From contig NZ_UUOC01000034.1 of the NCBI RefSeq assembly GCF_900590755.1, positions 1 to 64,000 of the forward strand: DNA of 64,000 nucleotides. Direction: 5' to 3'. Under the pieces are notes generated by a model, which saw only the letters and a program-made list of their open reading frames with translations, searched no databases and was not told the origin of the DNA. Below, piece by piece: positions 63,164-64,000 of the stretch. Origin of the DNA: Pseudomonas viridiflava (GTDB lineage Bacteria > Pseudomonadota > Gammaproteobacteria > Pseudomonadales > Pseudomonadaceae). The stretch's first letter is position 1, and each line of letters opens with the position of its first letter. Position numbers and translations under genes: made by a program.

Positions 63164-63820
63164 TTACTGCAACAGCAACGACCTCTCACCGCCCGCCACT
63201 TCCCGGCCCTTGGCGTACGCCCGCTGCACCGCCGGGCGGGCTTTGATGCGTTCTCGCCAGGCATAAATGTTCAGGTACTGCGCCAGGTCCTGGCCCTGCC
63301 GCAGGGGCTGAATCCACGGGAAGATCGCCATGTCGGCGATGGAATATTCACCGGCGACATAGGCCACTTCGCCGAGGCGTTTTTCCAGCACGCCATACAG
63401 GCGGGTCGCTTCGCTGTTGAGCAGGTCCAGGGCAAACGGGATCGGCTCGGGCGCTTTCTCTTTAAACAGCTGCAACTGGCTCAAATACGGCGTGATATGC
63501 CCCACCTGCCAGAACAGCCACTCCTGCACCCGCTGCCGCTCGACGCTGCCTGCTGGAGGCAGAAAACGCCCGGCCTTGTCGGCCAGATAATTGAGAATCG
63601 CGCCGGACTCGAACAGGCTCAGAGGTTGATCCCCCTGAGCAGGCTCGGGATCGACAATCGCCGGAATCCGGCCATTGGCGCTCAGGCGCTGGAAGTCTTC
63701 CTGCTTCTGCTCCCCAGTCCGGATATTGACCGGAACGATGCGGTAATCCTGCTCAAGTTCTTCGAGCAGGATGCCGACCTTCAGCCCGTTACCCGTGGGC
63801 CAATAGTAGAGATCGATCAT
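63164..63820 (-). CDS. Glutathione S-transferase (Nu-class, YfcG-like)
   Basis: 218 residues. The thioredoxin-fold domain is MIDLYYWPTGNGLKVGILLE, with cis-Pro at NGRIPAIVDPE and the glutathione gamma-Glu site LFESGAILNYLADKAG. The helical C-terminal domain (QEWLFWQVGHITPYLSQLQL; AGEYSIADMAIFPWI) follows. The Thr/Asn start site PTGNGLK resembles YfcG, which has disulfide-bond reductase activity. Its ATG overlaps the preceding stop by ATGA. Confidence 0.9.
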   Translation of the reverse strand: MIDLYYWPTGNGLKVGILLEELEQDYRIVPVNIRTGEQKQEDFQRLSANGRIPAIVDPEPAQGDQPLSLFESGAILNYLADKAGRFLPPAGSVERQRVQEWLFWQVGHITPYLSQLQLFKEKAPEPIPFALDLLNSEATRLYGVLEKRLGEVAYVAGEYSIADMAIFPWIQPLRQGQDLAQYLNIYAWRERIKARPAVQRAYAKGREVAGGERSLLLQ

Positions 63821-64000
63821 GCGTAGGCCTTGATCGACGGTTCCATCTGCGAGGCGTTGTAATTGAGCACCCGGCCTTCTTCATTGACGCCAAAACGGCC
63901 GTTCAACGACTCCAGCGGGCGCCCGTACAAGTGGAAATGCAGGGTTGGCTGGTCGCCTTCAACCTTGATGCCATGCAGGTCTTCGCCCAGAAAACCAATC
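63817..64000 (-). CDS. 3' end of a cupin-like protein gene (partial)
   Basis: The frame enters from the right edge and stops at 63817-63819, overlapping the GST start by ATGA. The visible 60 residues run IGFLGEDLHGIKVEGDQP to ASQMEPSIKAYA and include LHFHLYGRPLESLNGRFGVN. The HFHLYGRPLE strand resembles the end of double-stranded beta-helix metalloproteins of the cysteine-dioxygenase kind, which would suit the sulfur-metabolism neighbour, but only the C-terminus is visible, so this is tentative. Confidence 0.5.
   Translation of the reverse strand, partial: IGFLGEDLHGIKVEGDQPTLHFHLYGRPLESLNGRFGVNEEGRVLNYNASQMEPSIKAYA

Overview
The window looks like ordinary chromosome of a Pseudomonas, most probably the P. 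fluorescens complex. The reasons are GC-rich coding sequence, very many REP/REPIN-type inverted repeats of the 'GGAGCGAGGCTTGCCCGCG' and 'GTAGGAGCTGCCGAAGGC' kinds between genes, and typical Pseudomonas gene sets (pilU, the glgE-treS-glgB glucan operon, pqiA-pqiA-pqiB-pqiC, araFGH with an SMP-30 lactonase, FecI/FecR). I saw no tRNA, rRNA, CRISPR array, prophage or insertion sequence.

Layout. 0-1.7 kb: an AT-richer islet with one secreted metzincin-like protease. It is bounded by a direct repeat of the 3' end of pilU, whose intact copy follows (1.7-2.9 kb). 3.1-7.0 kb: a small parvulin, then an operon read leftward (ridA, iclR-type regulator, PLP-dependent DSD1/D-threonine-aldolase-like enzyme, kdgK) behind an 18-bp palindrome. 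7.2-9.3 kb: small stress/envelope genes (DUF6388-like, a low-complexity secreted protein, a lipoprotein, a hemerythrin, a small membrane protein). 9.6-17.6 kb: ABC-F ATPase, exported lactonase-fold protein, MFS transporter, EEP phosphatase/nuclease and a classical autotransporter. 17.8-25.4 kb: glgE-treS/mak-glgB, which turns trehalose into branched alpha-glucan.

25.7-39.2 kb: small genes, MgtC-like protein, an enoyl-CoA hydratase/thiolase/SDR set, LEA-type lipoprotein, ElaB/DUF883 protein, a protealysin-type M4 protease with its emfourin inhibitor, the Pqi lipid-transport operon, an XRE regulator and a methyltransferase. 39.4-49.1 kb: a peptide-type ABC importer transcribed with an amidase and an M20 carbamoylase-type hydrolase, divergent from a LacI-type regulator with a perfect palindromic operator. 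49.3-50.8 kb: a FecI/FecR pair with a Fur-box-like sequence and no receptor gene beside it. 51.1-57.3 kb: arabinose-type importer araFGH, lactonase and exported aldose epimerase, tied together by three copies of a TNGTNNNACNA motif. 57.4-60.3 kb: a Zn/Mn-type ABC importer with a Zur-like palindrome and an extra 43-residue membrane protein. 60.3-64 kb: a four-rhodanese/cystathionine-lyase fusion, a GST and the 3' end of another gene.

The observations I rate highest are the pilU-tail duplication around the protease islet, the shared FadR/GntR-type motif in the arabinose block, the Zur-like box with an undescribed 43-aa ORF, the LacI-controlled amide/ureido uptake operon, and the likely D-glucosaminate operon.
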